NCBI RefSeq assembly: GCF_003254055.1 | Contig: NZ_QKZT01000001.1 | Coordinates: 186,001 to 250,000, forward strand | Length of the DNA stretch: 64,000 nucleotides | Direction: 5' to 3' | Origin: Algoriphagus chordae | Lineage (GTDB): Bacteria > Bacteroidota > Bacteroidia > Cytophagales > Cyclobacteriaceae | Shown here: in pieces, positions 1-7,199 of the stretch | Layout of the letters: the number at the start of each line of letters is the position of its first letter | Position numbering within the stretch: the stretch's first letter is position 1 | Made by a program: the position numbers and the translations under genes | Notes under the pieces: model-generated | Told to the model about the DNA's origin: nothing | The model's input: only the letters and a program-made list of their open reading frames with translations | Databases searched by the model: none

Positions 1-28
1 CCTGAAAAAAGAAAAGTAACTCAGTCCG

Positions 29-784
29 ATGGAAATCAAATTTTTACTTCTTTTTCTTACCGCCATGATCGCAGGATCATTGGTTTTTTTTGCACCCAAT
101 TTTAGAGAGAAGTACTTTCGCCTTGTACTGGTGTTTGCTGGGTCCTACCTCTTCTCGATTACGATACTCCATATTTTACCAGAGTTGTTTGACAGTGGAT
201 TTGATAGCAATAGAATGGGATTATACATTCTGATTGGGTTTCTACTGCAGCAATTACTGGAATTTTGGTCTAGTGGGATTGAGCACGGACATATTCATGC
301 TCATGAACATCAGGGGAGTAAAGCCATGACCACGGTTATGCTGGGTCTGTTCATTCACGCTTTCCTAGAAGGGACTTTACTTTCGCATGGAGAATTGATG
401 GATCAAGGAGAACATGTTCTTGGGCATGTACATAATAGCAAGACCGTATTGCTAGGAATTATTCTTCACAAAGGCCCAGCGGCATTTGCGCTGGCAGCGG
501 TACTATCAAGCACATTAAGTAAGAAAACTACATTAATACTATTGACGCTCTTTGCCTTGGCATCACCGCTTGGTATGATGTCAAGCTCATTTTTGTTTGA
601 AAGTGGAATTCTTGAAAAACAAGGCATAGGAATTCTATACGGATTGGTAGCAGGCGGATTTCTTCATATTTCCACCACCATATTTTTCGAAAGCAGCCCT
701 CATCACAAGTTTCAGTTGAACAAGCTGATCGTAAGTTTTCTAGCAGCAGGTCTAGCCATACTATCTGAGTTTTTTATTAAATAA
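29..784 (+). CDS. ZIP family metal transporter
   Basis: Integral membrane protein of 251 residues, predicted to carry divalent metal (Zn2+ or similar) across the inner membrane. About eight hydrophobic segments are visible. ZIP hallmarks are HILPELF near residue 48, a His-rich loop between membrane segments (GIEHGHIHAHEH, around 83-94), HAFLEGTLL near 110, and the LHKGPAAFALA helix near 146-156 that carries the transport-site His. The length is normal for the family. The ATG is preceded by an A/G-rich stretch (aaaagaaaag). It stands alone, with the symporter operon starting 190 bp downstream. The metal cannot be told from sequence. Family assignment is firm; substrate is inference. Confidence 0.9.
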   Translation: MEIKFLLLFLTAMIAGSLVFFAPNFREKYFRLVLVFAGSYLFSITILHILPELFDSGFDSNRMGLYILIGFLLQQLLEFWSSGIEHGHIHAHEHQGSKAMTTVMLGLFIHAFLEGTLLSHGELMDQGEHVLGHVHNSKTVLLGIILHKGPAAFALAAVLSSTLSKKTTLILLTLFALASPLGMMSSSFLFESGILEKQGIGILYGLVAGGFLHISTTIFFESSPHHKFQLNKLIVSFLAAGLAILSEFFIK

Positions 785-904
785 TAGGTAAAGCATACAG
801 CGCACATTTTTAGTTTTCTGATCGTTAGCTAAGCTCTGACCCAAAGAATCTCAGGCAATTTTCAGGGGTTACGGTAAAATTTCGATTATTTCATGGAAAA
901 CAGC

Positions 905-952
905 TTGCATTCCTATGGATGCAATCGCTAGCTTCAAGGCTAGTTTTATTTT
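905..952 (+). promoter_or_regulatory. Leader hairpins, possible attenuator before the symporter/acs operon
   Basis: Two consecutive hairpins lie in the 188-bp gap before the DUF4212 gene. The first pairs TTGCAT(T)CC with GGATGCAA around a TAT loop (905-924). The second pairs CTAGC (928-932) with GCTAG (939-943) and is followed at once by TTTTATTTT, the form of a modest intrinsic terminator. It ends about 20 nt before the start codon at 973. It could terminate readthrough from the ZIP gene or act as an attenuator in the operon leader. No promoter could be placed with confidence between 785 and 904. Confidence 0.45.
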
Positions 953-972
953 CTAAACATAAACCCTAACCT

Positions 973-1236
973 ATGCCTGCCCAAAATGAAAAAATGAAAG
1001 CTTACTGGAGGAAAAACCTCCAAACACTTTTTATACTCTTAATCGTCTGGTTTATCGTTTCTTTCGGCTGCGGCATTCTTTTCGTCAATGAACTTAATGA
1101 ATTTCGACTTGGCGGATACAAGCTTGGATTCTGGTTTGCCCAGCAGGGATCAATTTTCGCTTTTGTCATTCTGATTTTTGTCTATGTGGTACGAATGAAC
1201 CGATTGGATAGGGAATTTGATGTGGACGAAGAATAA
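973..1236 (+). CDS. DUF4212 sodium/substrate symporter small subunit
   Basis: Small membrane protein of 87 residues with two transmembrane helices (about residues 17-39 and 53-75), a basic N-terminus containing MKAYWRKNL, and an acidic tail. This matches the DUF4212 family, the small subunit that accompanies large sodium:solute symporters of the acetate-permease-like type. The large subunit starts 19 bp downstream and acs follows, so the three genes look like one transcription unit for acetate or another short monocarboxylate. Partnership with the large subunit is known for the family; the substrate is inferred from the neighbouring acs. Confidence 0.9.
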   Translation: MPAQNEKMKAYWRKNLQTLFILLIVWFIVSFGCGILFVNELNEFRLGGYKLGFWFAQQGSIFAFVILIFVYVVRMNRLDREFDVDEE

Positions 1237-1255
1237 CTTTTTGAGCTAACAAACT

Positions 1256-2941
1256 ATGGAAATCTTAACCTGGACCTACATACTAGTAGGTATTTCATTC
1301 GCATTATATATAGGCATAGCCATCTGGTCCCGCGCTGGATCTACCCAAGAATTCTATGTCGCAGGTGGAGGCGTATCTCCACTAGCAAATGGCATGGCAA
1401 CTGCCGCAGATTGGATGTCTGCAGCTTCCTTTATCTCCATGGCCGGAATTATTTCTTTTTCGGGATATGATGGCTCAGTCTACCTGATGGGTTGGACAGG
1501 AGGCTACGTTTTGCTCGCACTCTTGCTTGCTCCTTACCTTCGGAAATTTGGGAAATTCACTGTTCCTGACTTCGTAGGAGATCGTTATTACTCCAATACT
1601 GCGAAAGTGGTCGCGGTAATCTGCGCGCTATTTATCTCCTTTACTTACGTAGCTGGGCAGATGCGAGGGGTGGGAATTGTTTTCTCCAGATATTTGGAAG
1701 TTCCGATAGAATGGGGCGTGGTGATCGGGATGTGTATCGTGTTATTCTATGCTGTACTCGGTGGAATGAAAGGAATTACTTACACGCAAGTCGCGCAATA
1801 CTGTGTCTTGATCTTCGCCTACATGGTTCCTGCGATATTCATTTCTATGCAGTTGACTGGGAATCCTGTTCCACAACTTGGATTAGGTGGATCAGTCGCT
1901 GATGGCACTCCCTTACTGGACAAGCTTGATGGAGTACTCGGAGAACTTGGTTTTGCGGCTTATACTTCCGGTAGGAAAAGCATTACGGATATGTTTATGA
2001 TCACTTTGGCATTGATGGTAGGTACTGCTGGTTTGCCGCATGTGATCGTACGTTTTTTCACCGTACCTCGAGTGAAAGATGCTAGGCTTTCGGCTGGATA
2101 TGCCTTGGTATTTATTGCTATTCTATATACGACTGCTCCTGCAATTGCAGCTTTTGGGATGTATAATGCTATAGAAAGTACTTCTGAAAAGAAGATTTCA
2201 GAGCTTCCTGCCTGGATTTCTACTTGGCAAAAAACAGGACTAATAGCGGTAGATGATAAAAATGACGATGGGAAAGTGCAGTACCTCGCAGATCCTACTG
2301 CCAATGAATTGAGCATAGACAGAGACATTATGGTCCTGGCAAGTCCAGAAATCGCGCAGCTTCCCAATTGGGTGGTTGGTCTAGTAGCTGCCGGTGGAAT
2401 GGCCGCTGCACTTTCTACTGCTGCAGGACTATTATTGGTGATTTCTACTTCAGTGTCTAGAGATTTGTTCAAGACATTTAGACCCGACATTTCCGATAAG
2501 AAAGAATTGAGAATTGCTCGTATTGCGGCAGCAGGAGCAGTAATTTTAGCTGGTTATTTCGGTGTGAATCCCCCTGGTTTTGTAGCAGAGGTCGTTGCCT
2601 TTGCTTTTGGACTTGCAGCAGCCTCTTTCTTCCCAGTGATCATAATGGGTATTTTCTCTAGCCGAATAAACAAAGAAGGTGCTATCTCAGGAATGCTTAC
2701 CGGCTTGATATTTACGCTGGGCTATATCGTTTATTTCAAGTTTATAAGTCCAGAATTAAACTCCGCCGAGCACTGGTGGTTTGGGGTTTCTCCAGAAGGA
2801 ATCGGATCTATAGGAATGATACTTAACTTCATTGTATGTGTGACGGTCTCCAAATTTACCCCTGCTCCACCTCAAGCTGTGCAGGATATGGTGCAGGAAA
2901 TAAGAATCCCACGTGGTGCTGGTAAAGCGCAGGATCATTAA
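1256..2941 (+). CDS. Sodium:solute symporter, acetate-permease type large subunit
   Basis: Large SSS-family permease of 561 residues with about 13 membrane helices. Typical segments are the N-terminal FYVAGGGVSPLANGMATAADWMSAASF stretch (about 33-60, split between helices 1 and 2), GGMKGITYTQVAQY, and LVAAGGMAAALSTAAGLLLVISTSVSRDL. A hydrophilic loop near residues 310-370 holds DDKNDDGKVQ, which resembles an EF-hand-type acidic loop; this insert occurs in the DUF4212-associated subgroup. It lies between its small subunit and acs (49 bp to acs). Expected role: Na+-coupled uptake of acetate or a similar organic acid for activation by Acs. Family is clear; substrate is inferred from the operon. 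Confidence 0.9.
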   Translation: MEILTWTYILVGISFALYIGIAIWSRAGSTQEFYVAGGGVSPLANGMATAADWMSAASFISMAGIISFSGYDGSVYLMGWTGGYVLLALLLAPYLRKFGKFTVPDFVGDRYYSNTAKVVAVICALFISFTYVAGQMRGVGIVFSRYLEVPIEWGVVIGMCIVLFYAVLGGMKGITYTQVAQYCVLIFAYMVPAIFISMQLTGNPVPQLGLGGSVADGTPLLDKLDGVLGELGFAAYTSGRKSITDMFMITLALMVGTAGLPHVIVRFFTVPRVKDARLSAGYALVFIAILYTTAPAIAAFGMYNAIESTSEKKISELPAWISTWQKTGLIAVDDKNDDGKVQYLADPTANELSIDRDIMVLASPEIAQLPNWVVGLVAAGGMAAALSTAAGLLLVISTSVSRDLFKTFRPDISDKKELRIARIAAAGAVILAGYFGVNPPGFVAEVVAFAFGLAAASFFPVIIMGIFSSRINKEGAISGMLTGLIFTLGYIVYFKFISPELNSAEHWWFGVSPEGIGSIGMILNFIVCVTVSKFTPAPPQAVQDMVQEIRIPRGAGKAQDH

Positions 2942-2989
2942 ATTAGAGCATATTTTACCCAAAATTGAAAACAATAAACCAAGATTATC

Positions 2990-4882
2990 ATGAGTGACAG
3001 AATACATACCCTCAGCGGATACCTCTACGAATACCAAAAAAGTGTAACTCAGCCGGAAGAATTCTGGGCAAGGATTGCGGATTCATTTCATTGGAGAAAG
3101 CGCTGGTCTAAGGTATTGAAATGGAACTTTGATGAACCAGATATACAATGGTTTGTAGATGCTAAACTTAATATCACCGAAAACATATTTGAGCGTCATC
3201 TGTTTACCATAGGAGATCGCCCAGCTATCATTTGGGAAGCCAATGATCCAAATGAGGAAGGCAGGACACTTACTTACCGAGAGCTTTTTCACGAAGTGAA
3301 CCGCTTTGCAAATGCCTTGAAAAGTAAGGGAATAGGTAAAGGGGATAAGGTAATCATCTATATGCCCATGGTGCCGGAATCAGCCATAGCCATGCTAGCC
3401 TGCGCCAGAATCGGCGCGATTCACTCGGTTGTTTTTGCTGGATTCTCTAGTTCAGCTCTAGCTGATCGAGTAATCGACTGTGAGGCAAAAGCAATTTTGA
3501 CATCTGATGGGAATTTCCGAGGAAGCAAGAAGATCGCAGTAAAAGCTGTAGTGGATGAGGCTTTGGAAAAAAGCTCAGTGGAAACAGTGATTGTTTACGA
3601 GCGTACCAAACAGGATGTGACCATGAAAGAGGGTCGTGATCACTGGTGGCATGATGTGATCGCTGAAGAAGCTGATCTCTGTCCAGCTGAAGAAATGGAT
3701 AGTGAGGACATGCTATTTATTCTTTACACCTCTGGCTCTACAGGCAAGCCAAAAGGTGTGGTTCACACCACAGGTGGATATATGGTTTATTCTCAGTATT
3801 CCTTTGACAATGTATTCCAATATTCCGAAGGTGATGTGTACTGGTGTACCGCCGATGTAGGCTGGATTACCGGTCACTCTTATATTGTTTATGGACCACT
3901 TTTGGCAGGAGCCACTACCCTGATGTTTGAAGGTGTTCCGACTTTTCCAGATGCTGGCAGGTTTTGGGCAGTAGTAGAAAAACATAAAGTAAATGTGTTC
4001 TACACCGCTCCTACAGCCATTAGAGCACTACAGGCCTACGGTACTGAGCCAATTAATAACTATGACCTAAGCTCTCTGAAAGTGTTGGGTTCAGTAGGTG
4101 AGCCGATCAATGAAGAAGCATGGCATTGGTATCACACACATATCGGGAAAAATAAATGCCCTATAGTAGATACTTGGTGGCAAACAGAAACTGGAGGAAT
4201 CATGGTTTCTCCGATTGCTGGGATCACCCCTACCAAGCCTGCTTATGCGACTTTGCCACTTCCAGGTGTACAACTTTGTATTGTAGACCCTGAGGGCAAA
4301 GAACTCACAGGAAACTCTGTGGAAGGGAATCTCTGTATCAAGTTCCCTTGGCCTTCTATGATCCGAACGACTTATGGAGATCATGAGCGATGCAAGCAAA
4401 CGTATTTCTCTACTTATAAGGGAATGTATTTCACGGGTGATGGTGTGAAGCGGGATCATGACGGATACTATAGAATCCTAGGGCGAGTAGATGATGTGAT
4501 CAATGTATCAGGACATAGATTAGGTACTGCAGAAGTGGAAAACGCGATCAATGAGCATCCGAAAGTGATAGAATCTGCAGTGGTAGGTTATCCTCATGAA
4601 GTCAAAGGACAGGGAATCTATGCATATGTCATCTGTGATTTGACCAACCGAACAGAAGCTAACCTGGTCAACGAGATCAAAGAGATGGTTTCCCAAATCA
4701 TTGGGCCAATTGCCAAACCAGATAAAATTCAGCTAGTCTCAGGATTGCCTAAAACTAGATCAGGAAAAATCATGCGCAGGATTTTGCGAAAAGTAGCTGA
4801 AGGATCTTTTGATAGCATGGGAGATACCAGCACCTTGCTTGATCCGGATGTGGTGACCAAGATTATTGAAGGGAAAAAGTAA
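2990..4882 (+). CDS. acs: Acetate--CoA ligase
   Basis: Full-length acetyl-CoA synthetase (630 residues) converting acetate, ATP and CoA to acetyl-CoA via acetyl-AMP. The adenylate-forming P-loop YTSGSTGKPKG lies near residue 244; downstream are GWITGHSYIVYGPL, TWWQTETGG (near 395) and YFTGDGVKRDHDGYYRILGRVDD split by short loops. The C-terminal TRSGKIMRRI motif carries the conserved lysine that Pat-type acetylation regulates in other bacteria. The N-terminal acetyl-CoA synthetase domain is present. It is third in the operon after the two symporter subunits, making an uptake-plus-activation unit. A stem-loop terminator follows at 4909. Confidence 0.97.
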   Translation: MSDRIHTLSGYLYEYQKSVTQPEEFWARIADSFHWRKRWSKVLKWNFDEPDIQWFVDAKLNITENIFERHLFTIGDRPAIIWEANDPNEEGRTLTYRELFHEVNRFANALKSKGIGKGDKVIIYMPMVPESAIAMLACARIGAIHSVVFAGFSSSALADRVIDCEAKAILTSDGNFRGSKKIAVKAVVDEALEKSSVETVIVYERTKQDVTMKEGRDHWWHDVIAEEADLCPAEEMDSEDMLFILYTSGSTGKPKGVVHTTGGYMVYSQYSFDNVFQYSEGDVYWCTADVGWITGHSYIVYGPLLAGATTLMFEGVPTFPDAGRFWAVVEKHKVNVFYTAPTAIRALQAYGTEPINNYDLSSLKVLGSVGEPINEEAWHWYHTHIGKNKCPIVDTWWQTETGGIMVSPIAGITPTKPAYATLPLPGVQLCIVDPEGKELTGNSVEGNLCIKFPWPSMIRTTYGDHERCKQTYFSTYKGMYFTGDGVKRDHDGYYRILGRVDDVINVSGHRLGTAEVENAINEHPKVIESAVVGYPHEVKGQGIYAYVICDLTNRTEANLVNEIKEMVSQIIGPIAKPDKIQLVSGLPKTRSGKIMRRILRKVAEGSFDSMGDTSTLLDPDVVTKIIEGKK

Positions 4883-4908
4883 TATCCTTTTGAAGAATCA
4901 AAATACTA

Positions 4909-4948
4909 GAGCCAAGGTTTTCGATAAGAAGATCTTGGCTCTTTTATT
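4909..4948 (+). terminator. Intrinsic terminator after acs
   Basis: GAGCCAAG (4909-4916) pairs with CTTGGCTC (4934-4941), followed by TTTTATT. It ends the symporter/acs operon and overlaps the 3' end of the convergent 57-residue ORF by a few bases. Confidence 0.8.
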
Positions 4949-5117
4949 CATTAGGTGCTGAATCATCTTCCTCCTCGTCCATTTGTATGGAAGAAACGAT
5001 AGAATCAGGAGAGTCCATCTCCTGCTTGTAAAAATTGTGAATACCAACCATAAATGCCACTATCAATGACCACATGATACGTCTGATGTAACGAATGAGA
5101 GGGTGATAATTCATCAT
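4944..5117 (-). CDS. Small membrane protein, 57 residues, unknown
   Basis: A short minus-strand ORF reads MMNYHPLIRYIRRIMWSLIV at its start, has one hydrophobic segment (about residues 15-27) behind a basic patch (RYIRR), and ends in a strongly acidic tail (DEEEDDSAPNE). The start is ATGATG at 5117-5112, preceded by an AAGAAG ribosome-binding-like stretch. The positive-inside helix, acidic tail and clean fit into an otherwise empty 380-bp gap argue that it is real. It sits between acs (convergent, sharing the terminator region) and the DUF4403 gene (same strand, which ends downstream of... the 5263 end lies upstream in its own reading direction). I do not recognise a family. Confidence 0.6.
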   Translation of the reverse strand: MMNYHPLIRYIRRIMWSLIVAFMVGIHNFYKQEMDSPDSIVSSIQMDEEEDDSAPNE

Positions 5118-5262
5118 GCATTCTTCTTTACAAGAAATATTCCTTTTTTCATTATTGCCAGAATGTCAGATAATTAGCGTTTAAAGTTCTTTAGGGGTTT
5201 ACTATAAAATGTCTGATTACGAATCGAATTTATTTTCAAAACTGTCAATTTTGATGGGTTTT

Positions 5263-6666
5263 CTATTTCCATTCTACATCCACTTCGCCAGCTGCTTTCA
5301 TCTGGATTATCAAGCCAGTAGAGGTTGGATAAAAACCATCTGGAGCGACTTCTAAATCTGCGATTTTTAGATCTGCGATTGGTGTGCTAAGCCTTAGACG
5401 ATCAGTGATACCTTCCAAACTCCCTTGCAAAACATTGCCTATTGGAAAAACAGCTTTGCTTTCAATCTGACGAATAATTTTACCTTTCTTCAATCCTACA
5501 CTAGTCTGAGCTCCCAGATTGCCACTTTCCATTTTGAAATTGACATCTGTAAAAATTAGACTTTGAGTAGCTGCATCGTAGCTAGGTCTAGTGACTACGA
5601 AAAGTGTTCCTTGCAAGCTTTTTCCATTGGTTTGGACTGCGTCAAAGTCCATATTGATAGCCAATAAGTCACCGTATGCGCGGGTTTTTATGTTACTCGG
5701 AGTTAAAGTTGTCTTTTTATCAACTTTGATCAGCTTCCCTGCCACATTATTAGACAGGATCTGATCGAGCTGAGCATAACTTACAGCCAAAGGCATGATA
5801 AGATCTAGATGATTTTCCGACTGGTCATTGGGACTGAGTTTTGGCAGTGGAAAAGCCCTTGAAGGGGCGGCATCTACAGGATGTGTAATGATTTTGCCCT
5901 GCAAACCCAGCCAAACAGTTAGGTTTTCATTTTGGTCGAAAAAATTATGGAAGCGTACTTCGGTAGGTTGAATAGAAAAAGCAGTTGTGCCACCAAGCCA
6001 AGCCACTTCAAATGGCTTCCCAACCTGCGCCCAGGCTAAATCTACCAAAGTTTTCAAATCTGCAATAGATTTTCCATTGGTGAGATTTTTCTCTCCCCAC
6101 TTGCTGATTTCCTTGCTCAGCAAGCCACTCAAATCTACCTGCATTCCTAAAATATCCAACTCCAAGCTTCCGCCTAAGTCAAGTAATTCAAAGTTGTCAA
6201 CAGTAACCTTCCAATCGGAATTAATGGATGGATTCACGATAAAAACAGGACTGAACTCCTCATCGAGAGGTAGACGTGATTGAAATAAATTGCCCAAACC
6301 ACGCTTCTTCAATCCTACCTCTCCTGCTATTTTCACAGGAACAGTCAACTGTATCCGCTGACTATCCAGCGCTGTCCAACTTATCTGACCATTTCTGCTC
6401 ATGGTAAATTCACCTTCTATGCCACTGCCCATGTCCAGATTTTCCTCCGTTAGTAGAACTTGAGGGATTTGGCTGTTCATAAGTTTACTAAGAGTGTTTT
6501 TGGGAATTACCAGAGGCACATTCACAGCAGAAGTAGCTGCAGGCGGAGCTGTGGTAGGACCTGGGTCAAGCATTGGATTGACACTTTTGCAGGCAGATAC
6601 CAACAGAATTGAAACAAGTAGCAAAGAGAAATATTTTGCGCTAGCAGGAATGAACTGTATTTTCAT
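5263..6666 (-). CDS. DUF4403 family lipoprotein
   Basis: 467 residues. The N-terminus has a signal peptide with lipobox LVSAC (Cys about 26), so it is a predicted lipoprotein on the periplasmic face of a membrane. The mature part has the repeating amphipathic beta pattern of DUF4403 (VPLVIPKNTLSKLMN near 50; IQLTVPVKIAGEVGLKK near 105; MPLAVSYAQLDQILSNNVAGK around 290; repeats in the C-terminal half). The fold resembles lipid-binding tubular proteins, but function is unproven. It is divergent from ytxJ, with 71 bp between start codons and a -7-like element at 6717-6724 on its strand. Family call is fairly firm. Confidence 0.85.
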   Translation of the reverse strand: MKIQFIPASAKYFSLLLVSILLVSACKSVNPMLDPGPTTAPPAATSAVNVPLVIPKNTLSKLMNSQIPQVLLTEENLDMGSGIEGEFTMSRNGQISWTALDSQRIQLTVPVKIAGEVGLKKRGLGNLFQSRLPLDEEFSPVFIVNPSINSDWKVTVDNFELLDLGGSLELDILGMQVDLSGLLSKEISKWGEKNLTNGKSIADLKTLVDLAWAQVGKPFEVAWLGGTTAFSIQPTEVRFHNFFDQNENLTVWLGLQGKIITHPVDAAPSRAFPLPKLSPNDQSENHLDLIMPLAVSYAQLDQILSNNVAGKLIKVDKKTTLTPSNIKTRAYGDLLAINMDFDAVQTNGKSLQGTLFVVTRPSYDAATQSLIFTDVNFKMESGNLGAQTSVGLKKGKIIRQIESKAVFPIGNVLQGSLEGITDRLRLSTPIADLKIADLEVAPDGFYPTSTGLIIQMKAAGEVDVEWK

Positions 6667-6716
6667 AAATGAAGTTTGGTTTGCAGTGGCGAATCTTTCT
6701 TCTGCAAGTATTGCCC

Positions 6717-6724
6717 CAAAAATA
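6717..6724 (-). promoter_or_regulatory. Bacteroidota -7 promoter element for DUF4403 gene
   Basis: Read on the minus strand the octamer is TATTTTTG, an exact match to TAnnTTTG. It lies 51 bp before the DUF4403 start codon. No -33 TTG at suitable spacing was found, so the call rests on one element and position. Confidence 0.45.
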
Positions 6725-6737
6725 TAAAATCACCAAA

Positions 6738-7073
6738 ATGAATTGGAATAAACTAGATCAAGCTGAGCAAATACAGGAAATCAAAGCGCTAAGTAATGAA
6801 AAACCCGTCTTGATTTTCAAACATAGTACAAGATGCTCCATCAGCAGTATGTCATTAGATCGTTTGCTTAGAAAGTGGAAAGACTCGGACAGCGAGCAAG
6901 TGACACCTTATTTTTTGGATTTGATTTCACGTCGTGATTTGTCAGAATTAGTGGCAAAAGAGTTTCGGGTTCCTCACGAGTCCCCACAAGTATTGTTGAT
7001 AAAAAATGGAGACGTTATTTATGATAATAGTCATTTTGGAATCTCCTATGCAGATATTATGGGCAAAATTTAG
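6738..7073 (+). CDS. ytxJ: YtxJ-type bacillithiol system protein
   Basis: 111 residues with a thioredoxin-like layout: KPVLIFKHSTRCSISS at about 22-37 carries the single active-site-type Cys33 (TCPIS/CSIS motif of the YtxJ family), and SPQVLLIKNGDVIYDNSHF near 85-103 is the cis-Pro and beta-strand region. YtxJ proteins are proposed monothiol redox partners in bacillithiol metabolism; the substrate is unknown. The reading frame extends upstream to 6669, but the first 23 codons lie in the divergent promoter region and lack family similarity, so the ATG at 6738 (MNWNKLDQ) is preferred. Cytoplasmic. Confidence 0.85.
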   Translation: MNWNKLDQAEQIQEIKALSNEKPVLIFKHSTRCSISSMSLDRLLRKWKDSDSEQVTPYFLDLISRRDLSELVAKEFRVPHESPQVLLIKNGDVIYDNSHFGISYADIMGKI

Positions 7074-7154
7074 GCCTTCTGATATTTAAATGGTTTTTAT
7101 ACCATTTATCCAACCCAACATCCATTCTTATTTTTCCTCAGATGCAGAATAAAC

Positions 7155-7179
7155 CTTTGACCTTGTTATTCGGTCAAAG
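7155..7179. promoter_or_regulatory. 8-bp dyad upstream of the TonB receptor gene
   Basis: CTTTGACC (7155-7162) and GGTCAAAG (7172-7179) form a perfect inverted repeat around a 9-bp spacer. It ends 20 bp before the receptor start codon at 7200 and has no T-run, so it looks more like an operator or promoter-overlapping protein site than a terminator. No regulator is assigned. Confidence 0.45.
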
Positions 7180-7199
7180 AAGTAGAAATTTGCATAGAC

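Noticed and set aside
1960..2490. A 176-codon minus-strand ORF inside the symporter gene
   Set aside because: It is the shadow of a well-supported coding frame and has no recognisable motifs.
4091..4459. A 122-codon minus-strand ORF inside acs
   Set aside because: Antisense to clear acetyl-CoA synthetase motifs; composition reflects the reverse strand of coding DNA.
6669..6737. Longer N-terminus for the YtxJ-type protein
   Set aside because: The extra 23 codons overlap the divergent promoter region and the conserved domain begins right after M24.
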